IMG/VR virus record: IMGVR_UViG_3300010430_000468
Location: 1-23,213 of that record
Reading direction: 5' to 3' (one strand)
DNA length: 23,213 nt
From: a virus
The first letter of the stretch is position 1; every line of letters begins with the position of its first letter. The notes beneath the pieces are model-generated. The model was not told the origin of the DNA and made no database searches. It worked only from the letters and a program-made list of their open reading frames with translations. Both the position numbers and the translations under genes were made by a program. Shown piece by piece: positions 1 through 5,391 of this stretch.

Positions 1-13
1 AAAAAAAAAAAAA
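1..13. repeat. Poly-A run at the window edge
   Basis: Thirteen consecutive A residues open the window. It could be a genuine A-tract, the T-tract of a leftward element, or an assembly edge artefact. A small hairpin lies just inside it (GGGGATA at 33-39, loop CGAA, TAT at 44-46, CCCC at 48-51, one bulged G), but it is too far from the A-run to make a standard terminator. Confidence 0.6.
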
Positions 14-73
14 CATGTACTACTACAGGGACGGGGATACGAATATGCCCCTTACTCAAATGTTGTGGGACGT

Positions 74-126
74 TAGTAAACATCCGGTAAACATACGGGG
101 AACTGTAGTAAACATCCGGTAAACAT
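74..126. repeat. GTAAACAT repeat array
   Basis: A 21-nt unit occurs twice, at 74-94 and 106-126, identical and offset by 32 nt. Each unit holds two copies of GTAAACAT separated by CCG (76-83 and 87-94; 108-115 and 119-126), so there are four copies in about 50 nt. The array is noncoding and lies just beyond the terminator of the leftward genes. Regular short repeats of this kind fit a binding site for a regulator or replication protein, but no function can be assigned from sequence. Confidence 0.75.
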
Positions 127-142
127 GCAGGAAAATAGTGCG

Positions 143-178
143 AAAAAAAAGGACTGATTCAATTAAGAACCAGTCCTT
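143..178 (-). terminator. Intrinsic terminator of the leftward 162-aa gene
   Basis: Read leftward, an inverted repeat (AAGGACTG at 149-156 against CAGTCCTT at 171-178) extends inward by four more pairs, including one G-U, to a TTAATT loop. It is followed by eight T residues (A at 143-150 on the plus strand). The 12-bp stem plus T-tract is a textbook rho-independent terminator, 18 nt beyond the stop codon of the gene at 196-684. Confidence 0.9.
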
Positions 179-195
179 CTTGCTACGTGCTACGC

Positions 196-684
196 TTAGG
201 CTAAGTCGTCCAGAGAAACGTCAGCTGCGTTCTCACGCTCTGCTTTAATTTCTGCGGCTGCGGCAACAATCGCCTCATTAGCAAAGATAGCTTCTTTCTG
301 TTCCGGCGAGTAAGCCTTGAGAGCTTTCTGCGCCTGTGGTACAGAGATTTGCTTGACGCGAGCCAGAGCTTCGACGTTGATTGAGACAACTGGTGAACCG
401 CTGGTGCGTTCTGCTGCCCATTCGCCTGATTCCAAGCGGTCTGCAACTTTCTGCATCAGGTCAAGCTTGTCAGCACCGAGTTCCTTGACGCTGTCGCCTG
501 ATGTGCGGTCTTGCAGTAGCTTGCCCAGACCATACAGTGCAACCTTAGTACGAAGCGATTCGTGAACAGATTCCAGAGGGTAGTCTTTAGTGGCGACTTC
601 CGCATTGTCATCAGCACGGTCGATAATAATACAAGTAACAACCAAGTTCTCGTCGTCGTACTTAACCTTCATTCCATATGCCAT
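196..684 (-). CDS. Hypothetical phage protein, 162 aa, paralogue of 1296-1826
   Basis: I do not recognise a named family. The protein has a beta-like N-terminal third (residues 5-35), a central helical part and an Ala/Glu-rich helical C-terminus ending in an acidic VSLDDLA tail. It appears to share its layout with the 176-aa protein at 1296-1826: an LxxRxSGxS block, an RLESGEW-like block, then LAxV..VPxAQ..LK...P and a tail ending LDxL. It looks soluble, with no membrane segment or signal peptide. The ATG is preceded by AGGAG at good spacing, and the gene has its own promoter (749-777) and terminator (143-178). It is monocistronic and divergent from the virion block, which suggests an early or regulatory role; that is inference only. 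Confidence 0.85.
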   Translation of the reverse strand: MAYGMKVKYDDENLVVTCIIIDRADDNAEVATKDYPLESVHESLRTKVALYGLGKLLQDRTSGDSVKELGADKLDLMQKVADRLESGEWAAERTSGSPVVSINVEALARVKQISVPQAQKALKAYSPEQKEAIFANEAIVAAAAEIKAERENAADVSLDDLA

Positions 685-748
685 ATTATATCTCCTAATA
701 AGAGTTTCTAGAAATCTGACGTGGATGGCAACCCGCGCCAGTAAGTGA

Positions 749-777
749 ATTTTACTAAAACCCTACCGACGCGTCAA
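749..777 (-). promoter_or_regulatory. Sigma70-like promoter for the 162-aa gene
   Basis: On the minus strand TTGACG (772-777) is separated by exactly 17 nt from TAAAAT (749-754), close to the sigma70 consensus. The expected start is near 742, about 58 nt upstream of the ATG at 684. The spacer contains CTACCGAC (763-770), the core of the paired motif found at 2117-2157 and 18906-18942, so an operator inside this promoter is possible but weakly supported. Confidence 0.75.
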
Positions 778-813
778 GCTCACGAGCTGTTATGGGGAAA
801 CTATTTTTCATAC

Positions 814-892
814 GCGACGTGGGGCTTTTAACCCGGGTCTGGCCTTTCGCCTGGTCGCGACAACTACGACACCAGTAGCTTTCCCACGTCGC
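814..892 (-). other. Foldable tRNA-sized element, function unknown
   Basis: A perfect 10-nt inverted repeat (GCGACGTGGG at 814-823, CCCACGTCGC at 883-892) encloses 59 nt. On the minus strand the enclosed part can form a 6-bp hairpin with a 7-nt loop (AGCUAC with GUAGUU), and a GGG/CCC hairpin that competes with the outer stem. A weak promoter-like pair lies just upstream on the minus strand: CGTCCA at 923-928 (TGGACG read leftward), 17 nt, then TTTAAA at 900-905. It would start transcription almost exactly at the stem. No T-tract follows, and it lacks the T-arm of a tRNA. It could be a small RNA, a leader structure or a DNA-level cruciform or binding site. Confidence 0.4.
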
Positions 893-899
893 TTGTGAA

Positions 900-928
900 T
901 TTAAATCGAAAGAAAGAAGTGGCGTCCA
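900..928 (-). promoter_or_regulatory. Weak candidate promoter in front of the foldable element
   Basis: Read leftward, TGGACG (923-928) is followed after 17 nt by TTTAAA (900-905), each four of six against the sigma70 consensus. The projected start, near 893, coincides with the first base of the inverted repeat at 814-892. That coincidence is the main reason to list it; the hexamers alone are not convincing. Confidence 0.3.
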
Positions 929-953
929 CTATTCGGGTCGTTAAAACACAGAC

Positions 954-984
954 AAAAAAAGAGGTAGCCTTTCGACTACCCCTC
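954..984 (-). terminator. Intrinsic terminator of the leftward 82-aa gene
   Basis: Read leftward, a short inverted repeat (GGTAG at 963-967, CTACC at 976-980, with flanking GA/TC) is followed by seven T residues (A at 954-960 on the plus strand). It lies six nt beyond the stop codon at 990-992. The stem is short, so some read-through is plausible. Confidence 0.8.
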
Positions 985-989
985 TAATC

Positions 990-1238
990 TTACAACTTAA
1001 ACAAGACCTCTTTGATCTGAGCTGATTCGACTGACTCAGCCAGGTCGTCAACGATATGACCTATGACTGATTCCGAGAATCCTAGCTCCCGGGCATAGTC
1101 ATGATTGACCTGGAACAGACACCAAAGGTCAACCTTAGGAGTGTCAGGTGACAACTTTAAATCAAACGTGTGTGTGTCAACCTGCTCCACTTCTACACCG
1201 TGTCTACGTAGGGTCTTCGGGTTTAATTCTAATCTCAT
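990..1238 (-). CDS. Small hypothetical phage protein, 82 aa
   Basis: No family is recognised. The N-terminal half is strand-rich and polar (MRLELNPKTLRRHGVEVEQV at the start). The C-terminal half is helical and acidic (HIVDDLAESVESAQIKEVLF), with no membrane segment. The ATG is preceded by TTGGAG at suitable spacing, and a terminator follows (954-984). Only 57 nt separate it from the upstream gene at 1296-1826, and that gap already holds a terminator (1259-1288). No promoter is visible there, so expression probably depends on read-through from the promoter at 1911-1940. It lies in the leftward, presumably early, group. Confidence 0.75.
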   Translation of the reverse strand: MRLELNPKTLRRHGVEVEQVDTHTFDLKLSPDTPKVDLWCLFQVNHDYARELGFSESVIGHIVDDLAESVESAQIKEVLFKL

Positions 1239-1258
1239 GGTACTACTCCAATAAAGGT

Positions 1259-1288
1259 AAAAAGTGGGGCGGCTAACTGCTCCGCCCC
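1259..1288 (-). terminator. Intrinsic terminator between the 176-aa and 82-aa genes
   Basis: Read leftward, a 7-bp GC stem (GGGGCGG at 1266-1272, CCGCCCC at 1282-1288) with a 9-nt loop is followed by AC and five T residues (A at 1259-1263). It lies directly behind the stop codon of the gene at 1296-1826 and would attenuate transcription into the 82-aa gene. Confidence 0.75.
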
Positions 1289-1295
1289 TCTAGTC

Positions 1296-1826
1296 TTACT
1301 CAGGTGACTCCATGCCTTCTAACAGAGAATCCAAGTTAACCTCTTCATCCTTGCTGTCCCGGCGCTCCTGCTCGATACGGTCAAGTACCTTCGCAGCTGG
1401 AGAGTCCTTGCGGAAAATATACGCTACCTTGTCCGGCGTAGCGTCCTTGAGAAGCGTCTGTGCCTTCGCCAGCGGCACTTCAAGTACCTCAGCTAAGGCT
1501 TCCGCCTTGGCAGATACTAAGCGTATCGCGCCCTTCTCACGTTCCCGCTTGAACGTACCTTCGAGCCAGTCGTTCCAAGTATCCCGAAAGGCTAGAAGCT
1601 TCTCTAACCCCGATTTACCGGAATTACGTGCTGAGAGCATTGGATTGATTGACTTGCATAAGTACAGGTCAAATATAGGACTTTCCATAATGTCCGCTAT
1701 GTGGAATGTTTCCGTTCCAGTGATAGCTCCGTTCTCAGTAAGAATAATCTTAACCGACTGATTATCCTTGGCTATTTCAACGGTCAAGCCGTTGTCCTTT
1801 AGTTGCTTAGTCATATTAAACTCCAA
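1296..1826 (-). CDS. Hypothetical phage protein, 176 aa, paralogue of 196-684
   Basis: The family is not recognised. The protein has strand-like residues 8-45, then a mainly helical body and a highly charged C-terminal helix (residues about 145-165) ending in an acidic segment NLDSLLEGMESPE. Shared features with the 162-aa protein are LSARNSGKS (versus LQDRTSGDS), a WLEG/RLESGEW block, VPLAKAQTLLK (versus VPQAQKALK) followed by a P-containing turn and an IF pair, and an LDxL terminus. ATG at 1826; the alternative Met at residue 5 (MTKQL) has TTGGAG placed better and may be the real start (1814). Its promoter is at 1911-1940 and its terminator at 1259-1288. It is probably an early protein of unknown role. 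Confidence 0.82.
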   Translation of the reverse strand: MEFNMTKQLKDNGLTVEIAKDNQSVKIILTENGAITGTETFHIADIMESPIFDLYLCKSINPMLSARNSGKSGLEKLLAFRDTWNDWLEGTFKREREKGAIRLVSAKAEALAEVLEVPLAKAQTLLKDATPDKVAYIFRKDSPAAKVLDRIEQERRDSKDEEVNLDSLLEGMESPE

Positions 1827-1892
1827 GTGTTTTGACTAATGAGAGAATGCCCCTCAAAACTATAGACTTAATCCAAATTGTTAAAGAACACA

Positions 1893-1904
1893 GTTCCGAA
1901 GAAC
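1893..1904 (-). promoter_or_regulatory. 5'-terminal UUCG hairpin of the leftward transcript
   Basis: On the minus strand GTTC-TTCG-GAAC forms a four-base-pair stem closed by the very stable C(UUCG)G tetraloop. The transcript start predicted from the promoter at 1911-1940 is about 1904, so the hairpin would sit at the extreme 5' end of the mRNA. Structures there are known to protect transcripts from 5'-dependent decay; that role is inferred here. Confidence 0.4.
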
Positions 1905-1910
1905 ACCTAT

Positions 1911-1940
1911 ATCTTAACCCGAAAAATACGCTCAAGTCAA
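1911..1940 (-). promoter_or_regulatory. Sigma70-like promoter for the leftward 176-aa gene
   Basis: On the minus strand TTGACT (1935-1940) is followed after 18 nt by TAAGAT (1911-1916). The -35 is five of six against consensus and the -10 four of six. The projected start near 1904 gives a leader of about 80-90 nt before the gene. Confidence 0.6.
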
Positions 1941-2116
1941 GCCGCCCTGAAACGTAGGCACAGTAAGGCTCTCAGCTATAGCCTTGATGGGAGGCTAGTC
2001 ACTTCCCAGTTCCGTGGTGTAAAATAATCCGACACGCCTAGCGGGGCTACTCCCCCCGAGCTGTCTCACATTCCGCCTCCTTTAAGTCAGCAAACGGGAC
2101 TACGCACATTTTTAGG

Positions 2117-2177
2117 ATAACTGTCGGTAGTTTCCCGCAATAACTGCCGGTAGTTTCAACGCCGAAAGTTTCAACGC
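2117..2177. repeat. Paired near-palindromic motif upstream of the virion block
   Basis: Two 18-nt copies differing at one base lie at 2117-2134 and 2140-2157, exactly 23 nt apart. Their core, AACTGTCGGTAGTT or AACTGCCGGTAGTT, is nearly palindromic (AACT...AGTT around a CCGG-like centre). A degenerate third copy follows at 2158-2177. The same core, again in two copies 23 nt apart, recurs at 18906-18942 in inverted orientation. Two helical turns between copies suggest cooperative binding of a dimeric regulator, or a phage-specific promoter element; neither is proven. Confidence 0.7.
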
Positions 2178-2256
2178 AACCACATCCTTTTTTAATTTAA
2201 CCGGCAGAAATCTTCCCCCCAATTCCCACTTGAACCGTCGGAGGAAACAAATTACA

Positions 2257-2307
2257 ATGAGTAATGAAGTAGAAGCTACGCAAAGGACATCCAGTGTCAG
2301 TATCTAG
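2257..2307 (+). CDS. Possible 16-codon leader ORF overlapping the SGNH protein gene
   Basis: An ATG at 2257 sits nine nt behind a strong GGAGG (2240-2244) and encodes MSNEVEATQRTSSVSI before a TAG at 2305-2307. The 511-aa gene starts at a GTG (2294) inside it, in the +1 frame. The leader may raise translation of that gene by coupling. Alternatively a +1 shift near ATC-TAG could fuse it to the long protein, or a base may be missing in the sequence. Both frames read Ser-Val-Ser at the overlap. Confidence 0.35.
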   Translation: MSNEVEATQRTSSVSI

Positions 2308-3829
2308 TAACGTGGAAAGCCCCGTCGAGCGTGGGGTCGGACATAACGCAGATGCGGTTGCTAACGCAGACGCAGCGGTCGGTCGTATCTCCGGTGCTTC
2401 GCAATACGTGCAGGATGTAGTCTGGAGTTTCGTATACCGCGAAACAATGCACGGTATGTGGCAATACATACACTCACTAAACATTCCCAAGACCGACAGC
2501 ACTAGGGGGCTCGTCGACATCAAGGGAAATGAGAGCAATGCGTCGCTGGTCGGAACAGGTCATGGACACGATGCGCAGAAAGGCTTTACGCTGACCAGCG
2601 CTAGTGGGCTCGATGTTCAGGTAGATACTGGAGATATAGGCGAAGACACAGCGGATCGCGATTACGTTATCGGGTTCTTCGCGAGCGATTTCTCGGCGTC
2701 GGGAACTAACGATTATATCTATGGTGTGTATAATGGCGGCGGTCCGAATTGTGCGTCGGCTCTGTTCCACACTGGTGGTAACCTCGCTATACAGCACAGC
2801 TCTACCTGGCCATATGCTACCAAATACACTGTGCCGATTACCGACCTCGAATCCGCAATGGTCGAAGTTCGCGCGGATGGGGACGATATAGTTCTCATCA
2901 AGGACGGGGTCGAGTATCATCGCGAAGAAGCTGCGATAGGAGCAGGCAACAAACGTCCGCCTGGGCCTATAGTCTTTGGCGCACAAACTAATACTCCAAC
3001 CAACTCCGCTATGGCAATGACCCTACACCTAGCGTACACAGCTACGCCACAGTTAGACACCGTCGGCTTCCAAGTACGGGCGAGAGCCATGCTGAACGCG
3101 CTCGACCTGACGCAAGAAACATTTACCAATACGTATGAGAACGGCGACTCGTTATCTGCGGACAGTACAACATTCCCGCCAGACCCAGATGAAGACACTT
3201 CCCAGTATCGCGGGTTTACGGACGCAATGGTCGAGCCGGTCGCCATAATCCACGATTCAGAGTCGGGAGACAATCTCGAGGAGATTCGTGCGCGGGTTGA
3301 AACCAATCTGTCGTCACACCCCACAGCAGACTCTGCCGTTATCGCGGGTGGGGTGAACAATATGAGCGAAACAGTTGCGCCTACTATCGGATTTCTTACC
3401 GGCGAACTCGATGCTATCATCGCAGAGATTGAAGCCAACACTAACATCAAGAAAGTAATTCTGGTTCCTATCGGACTGTTTCACTGTACCGCTGCCTTTA
3501 AGTGGGACTTAGCTCGTCAAGCGGTCGCCGATGCGTACAATGCGTACATGAAAACACTGGTAGACAACGAGAAGTATTTCATGCTAGACTATAACCTATA
3601 CCGTACGTTTATGGAAACGGATAACCCAGACTTCGATCTGAGTTCTGAAAGCGCTCCTTGGGGCGGTCCATATGATGTGGACGGTTACTCGGGTCTAACA
3701 CCGACTGGCGGCACACGTATCCCACGTGTATGGGATGGTATTCACTTTACACGGTATGGTCGAACAGGCATGGCGAAGATGCTTGACGCGGTCGTTCGTT
3801 CCACCCGTTATACAATCAAGAGGGCTTAA
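2294..3829 (+). CDS. SGNH/GDSL-hydrolase-like protein, candidate tail spike or depolymerase
   Basis: This 511-aa protein has three parts: an N-terminal segment (1-100), a beta-rich, LamG/concanavalin-like middle (about 105-265), and a C-terminal SGNH-like hydrolase domain (about 310-505). In the last, IIHDSESGD (318-326) resembles block I with Ser322 as nucleophile. GGVNN (352-356) resembles block III with Asn355 as oxyanion residue, and WDGIHF (480-485) gives the block V Asp481/His484 pair. The family includes carbohydrate O-acetyl esterases, which fits a spike that trims host surface glycans. The GTG start has AAAGGA six nt upstream, but a leader ORF with a better ribosome site overlaps it. 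It lies far from the other tail genes. No signal peptide. Hydrolase call fairly sure; virion location inferred. Confidence 0.75.
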   Translation: MSVSSNVESPVERGVGHNADAVANADAAVGRISGASQYVQDVVWSFVYRETMHGMWQYIHSLNIPKTDSTRGLVDIKGNESNASLVGTGHGHDAQKGFTLTSASGLDVQVDTGDIGEDTADRDYVIGFFASDFSASGTNDYIYGVYNGGGPNCASALFHTGGNLAIQHSSTWPYATKYTVPITDLESAMVEVRADGDDIVLIKDGVEYHREEAAIGAGNKRPPGPIVFGAQTNTPTNSAMAMTLHLAYTATPQLDTVGFQVRARAMLNALDLTQETFTNTYENGDSLSADSTTFPPDPDEDTSQYRGFTDAMVEPVAIIHDSESGDNLEEIRARVETNLSSHPTADSAVIAGGVNNMSETVAPTIGFLTGELDAIIAEIEANTNIKKVILVPIGLFHCTAAFKWDLARQAVADAYNAYMKTLVDNEKYFMLDYNLYRTFMETDNPDFDLSSESAPWGGPYDVDGYSGLTPTGGTRIPRVWDGIHFTRYGRTGMAKMLDAVVRSTRYTIKRA

Positions 3830-3830
3830 T

Positions 3831-4100
3831 ATGGGCATTCCCCAAGATTTCAATCAGCAGATTAAAAACATTCTGGTCGAGAAAGGCTATACCTTCGACG
3901 GATGTACAGAGTATCAGTTCCGTGAAGCAGCCATAGCTTGCTGCGAAGCAGCTCCGAAGGCGGGCGCGGCAGCGGCTTCGGACGATGAACCCGAATCACC
4001 AAAGCAGTTAGAGTTGGACTTAACACCTACAACTCGTGTGGACTCGGAAGCTATTACAGAGGATGACGAGGAAGAAGGAGACTTTGATGGCAGACCCTAA
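3831..4100 (+). CDS. Small acidic protein with a sliding-clamp-type QLELDL motif
   Basis: An 89-aa protein of unknown family. Residues 1-40 look like a small folded helical domain with a CC pair (residues 36-37). Residues 42-89 are Ala/Asp/Glu-rich and probably disordered, ending in a strongly acidic stretch (TEDDEEEGDFDG). QLELDL at 59-64 matches the hexapeptide form of the bacterial beta-clamp binding motif (QxxLxL/F), and three near-identical motifs occur in the protein at 20847. ATG 3831 was chosen over an in-frame upstream ATG at 3726 because it follows AGAGGG and lies just after the preceding stop. It overlaps the next gene by 14 nt. A link to host replication is inference. Confidence 0.8.
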   Translation: MGIPQDFNQQIKNILVEKGYTFDGCTEYQFREAAIACCEAAPKAGAAAASDDEPESPKQLELDLTPTTRVDSEAITEDDEEEGDFDGRP

Positions 4101-4395
4101 GACTTACGGCTGGGACAAGAACGGGAATCGTTACGAGAAGCCCCGTCGTATGAGCAGAGCCGAGAACAAAGAGTTGGAAACGCGTACGGCATCGTCGAAC
4201 TACAAGCAAGGTAAGGGCGGCTATGGTCGTCATGGTCATACCGGTGCTGCCGGCACTCCGCAGAAGGATGATCCAGGCGGTCGGAAGGGTGCTACTAGCC
4301 GGAAAGCTTTGGTACGACAGAACTCTGAGGAGTATCAGATCGGCAAAATGATGGCAGACAGCCGTCGAGTCGCCCGAGACAAAGGTAAGAAATAA
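4087..4395 (+). CDS. Small basic Gly/Lys/Arg-rich protein
   Basis: A 102-aa, highly basic, low-hydrophobicity protein with no recognised domain. The middle (about residues 35-75) is rich in Gly, Lys, Arg and His (GKGGYGRHGHTGAAGTPQKD) and probably disordered; the C-terminus is a basic helix ending in KGKK. It may bind nucleic acid, by composition only. ATG 4087 follows AAGGAG at good spacing and is preferred to an in-frame upstream ATG at 4036. The stop overlaps the ATG of the TerS-like gene as TAATG, so the two are translationally coupled. Its place just before the terminase genes hints at a packaging role, without direct support. Confidence 0.78.
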   Translation: MADPKTYGWDKNGNRYEKPRRMSRAENKELETRTASSNYKQGKGGYGRHGHTGAAGTPQKDDPGGRKGATSRKALVRQNSEEYQIGKMMADSRRVARDKGKK

Positions 4396-4892
4396 TGGCT
4401 CAATCAGTACAAGTAGCTAAGGTTAGCCACCGACACCATGCGATTATCGACTGGTTGTTGGCGAACCCTCACATAAAGAATATGAACGTCTTGTGTAACG
4501 AGATGGGATATTCTCGTAGCTGGTTGTCTATTGTAATGAACTCTGACGCATTTAAGCTGGAGTTCGAGCAGCGTCGCAATGAGCTGAGTAGCCAGCTCGG
4601 CGAGGATGTTGTACGTACTAACTTGGAAGTAGCGTTGAAGGCTAACAAAAAGTTGGGTGAGTATTTAGATCAAGATCTTGAGGACGTTGACCCACGCTTA
4701 GTGCTAGACGCCTCAAATGCAGTTGTTGAACGCTTCTACGGAGCAAAGAGCCAGCAAGTGAGAGCCACGAAAGAAACAGTTCGTGAAGTTCACATTGAGA
4801 ATGGTCAGCTCAGTGCAGCGCGAGAACTTATAAGGGAAACATATGAGCAGCCGAAAAACGCGTTACCGGCACCGACAGAAACCGATTCGTGA
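4395..4892 (+). CDS. Terminase small subunit-like DNA-binding protein
   Basis: A 165-aa protein whose N-terminal part (about residues 10-50) reads as a homeodomain-like helix-turn-helix: VLCNEMGYSRSWLSIVMNS. The middle (55-125) is helical and could oligomerise, and the tail is Pro/Thr-rich. Size, an N-terminal HTH and a position just upstream of the nuclease and TerL fit a small terminase subunit. That protein recognises packaging sites on phage DNA and delivers it to TerL. Translation is coupled to the gene upstream (TAATG at 4393-4397), and its last 50 nt overlap the nuclease gene. TerS proteins are poorly conserved, so the call rests mainly on fold pattern and context. Confidence 0.7.
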   Translation: MAQSVQVAKVSHRHHAIIDWLLANPHIKNMNVLCNEMGYSRSWLSIVMNSDAFKLEFEQRRNELSSQLGEDVVRTNLEVALKANKKLGEYLDQDLEDVDPRLVLDASNAVVERFYGAKSQQVRATKETVREVHIENGQLSAARELIRETYEQPKNALPAPTETDS

Positions 4893-5391
4893 TGTTGTTA
4901 GTAGTGTTATACTGCCGCATACTCCGAACTTTGCGAAAGCTAGATACAGACGGAAAGAAGCATTCCGAAAAGGACTGAAATATGAGAACCAAGTCCACGA
5001 ATATATGTTTGACAAGTTCGGCGTTTATTATGCGCCGGGCGTGTGGTTTCGTTACACAACGGAAGATGCACCGAAACGTGAGAATTATATTCAGACGGAC
5101 GGTCTCGTCATTGATGTCGAGAAAGGGCTTGTTACTATTGTCGAGGTCAAGTGGGCTCACAATGTCGGAGCGTACGTTCAATTGGTTGAGCGATATCTTC
5201 CCGTCGTTTCGCACTTCTTTGGTTCAGACCTTTTCGAGTTTCGAACGGTCGAGGTTGTTCATTGGTATGACGCGAACATTAAATTTCCCGGTGTCAGCAA
5301 GCTCGCAAAAGATGTTGCAAATATAGAAAAGAATTGTGTAGGGATTCACATTTGGAGACCTGATTATGGCAGACGGAACACAGGCAGTTAG
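4843..5391 (+). CDS. PD-(D/E)XK nuclease-like protein between TerS and TerL
   Basis: This 182-aa protein has the hallmarks of a RecB/Cas4-like PD-(D/E)XK nuclease. Glu48 lies in the first helix (GLKYENQV), Asp86 or Asp91 in TDGLVID, Glu101-x-Lys103 in IVEVKW, and a QLVERY segment (113-118) resembles the QxxxY motif. The N-terminal 40 residues are very basic and may hold DNA. The ATG follows AAGGG and overlaps the TerS-like gene by 50 nt; the end overlaps terL by 26 nt. Many phages encode an HNH nuclease beside the terminase to help processing at packaging; a PD-(D/E)XK enzyme here could do similar work, resolve branched DNA, or attack competing DNA. Fold confident, role uncertain. Confidence 0.75.
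   Translation: MSSRKTRYRHRQKPIRDVVSSVILPHTPNFAKARYRRKEAFRKGLKYENQVHEYMFDKFGVYYAPGVWFRYTTEDAPKRENYIQTDGLVIDVEKGLVTIVEVKWAHNVGAYVQLVERYLPVVSHFFGSDLFEFRTVEVVHWYDANIKFPGVSKLAKDVANIEKNCVGIHIWRPDYGRRNTGS

Larger units (their letters stand above)
1827..2256. other. Divergent control region without genes
   Basis: This 430-nt gap separates leftward and rightward transcription. It holds the leftward promoter at 1911-1940, a GTTC-UUCG-GAAC mini-hairpin at 1893-1904, a GGGG/CCCC hairpin at 2043-2055, and the paired motif at 2117-2157 with a degenerate third copy to 2177. A TAAAAT at 2020-2025 could be a rightward -10 box, but it has no good -35. I find no convincing sigma70 promoter for the virion block, so the motif pair may mark a differently recognised promoter or operator. 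No open frame with a credible ribosome binding site is seen here. Confidence 0.6.

Noticed and set aside
74-126. Possible short CRISPR array
   Set aside because: Only two 21-nt units with an 11-nt gap; repeats and spacers are too short and no cas gene is present.
814-892. Possible tRNA gene
   Set aside because: The outer stem fits an acceptor in size, but there is no TTCRA-type T-loop, D-arm or anticodon arm on either strand, so it is listed only as a foldable element.
2018-2025. Rightward sigma70 promoter around TAAAAT
   Set aside because: No acceptable -35 at 16-18 nt upstream and no properly spaced extended -10.
2477-3450. Long open frames on the minus strand (169 and 177 aa)
   Set aside because: They lie antisense to the well-supported SGNH protein gene, lack ribosome sites and have low-plausibility sequences.
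3726-3830. Upstream in-frame start for the 89-aa protein
   Set aside because: It would overlap the SGNH domain end by over 100 nt; ATG 3831 has a proper ribosome site and fits the spacing.
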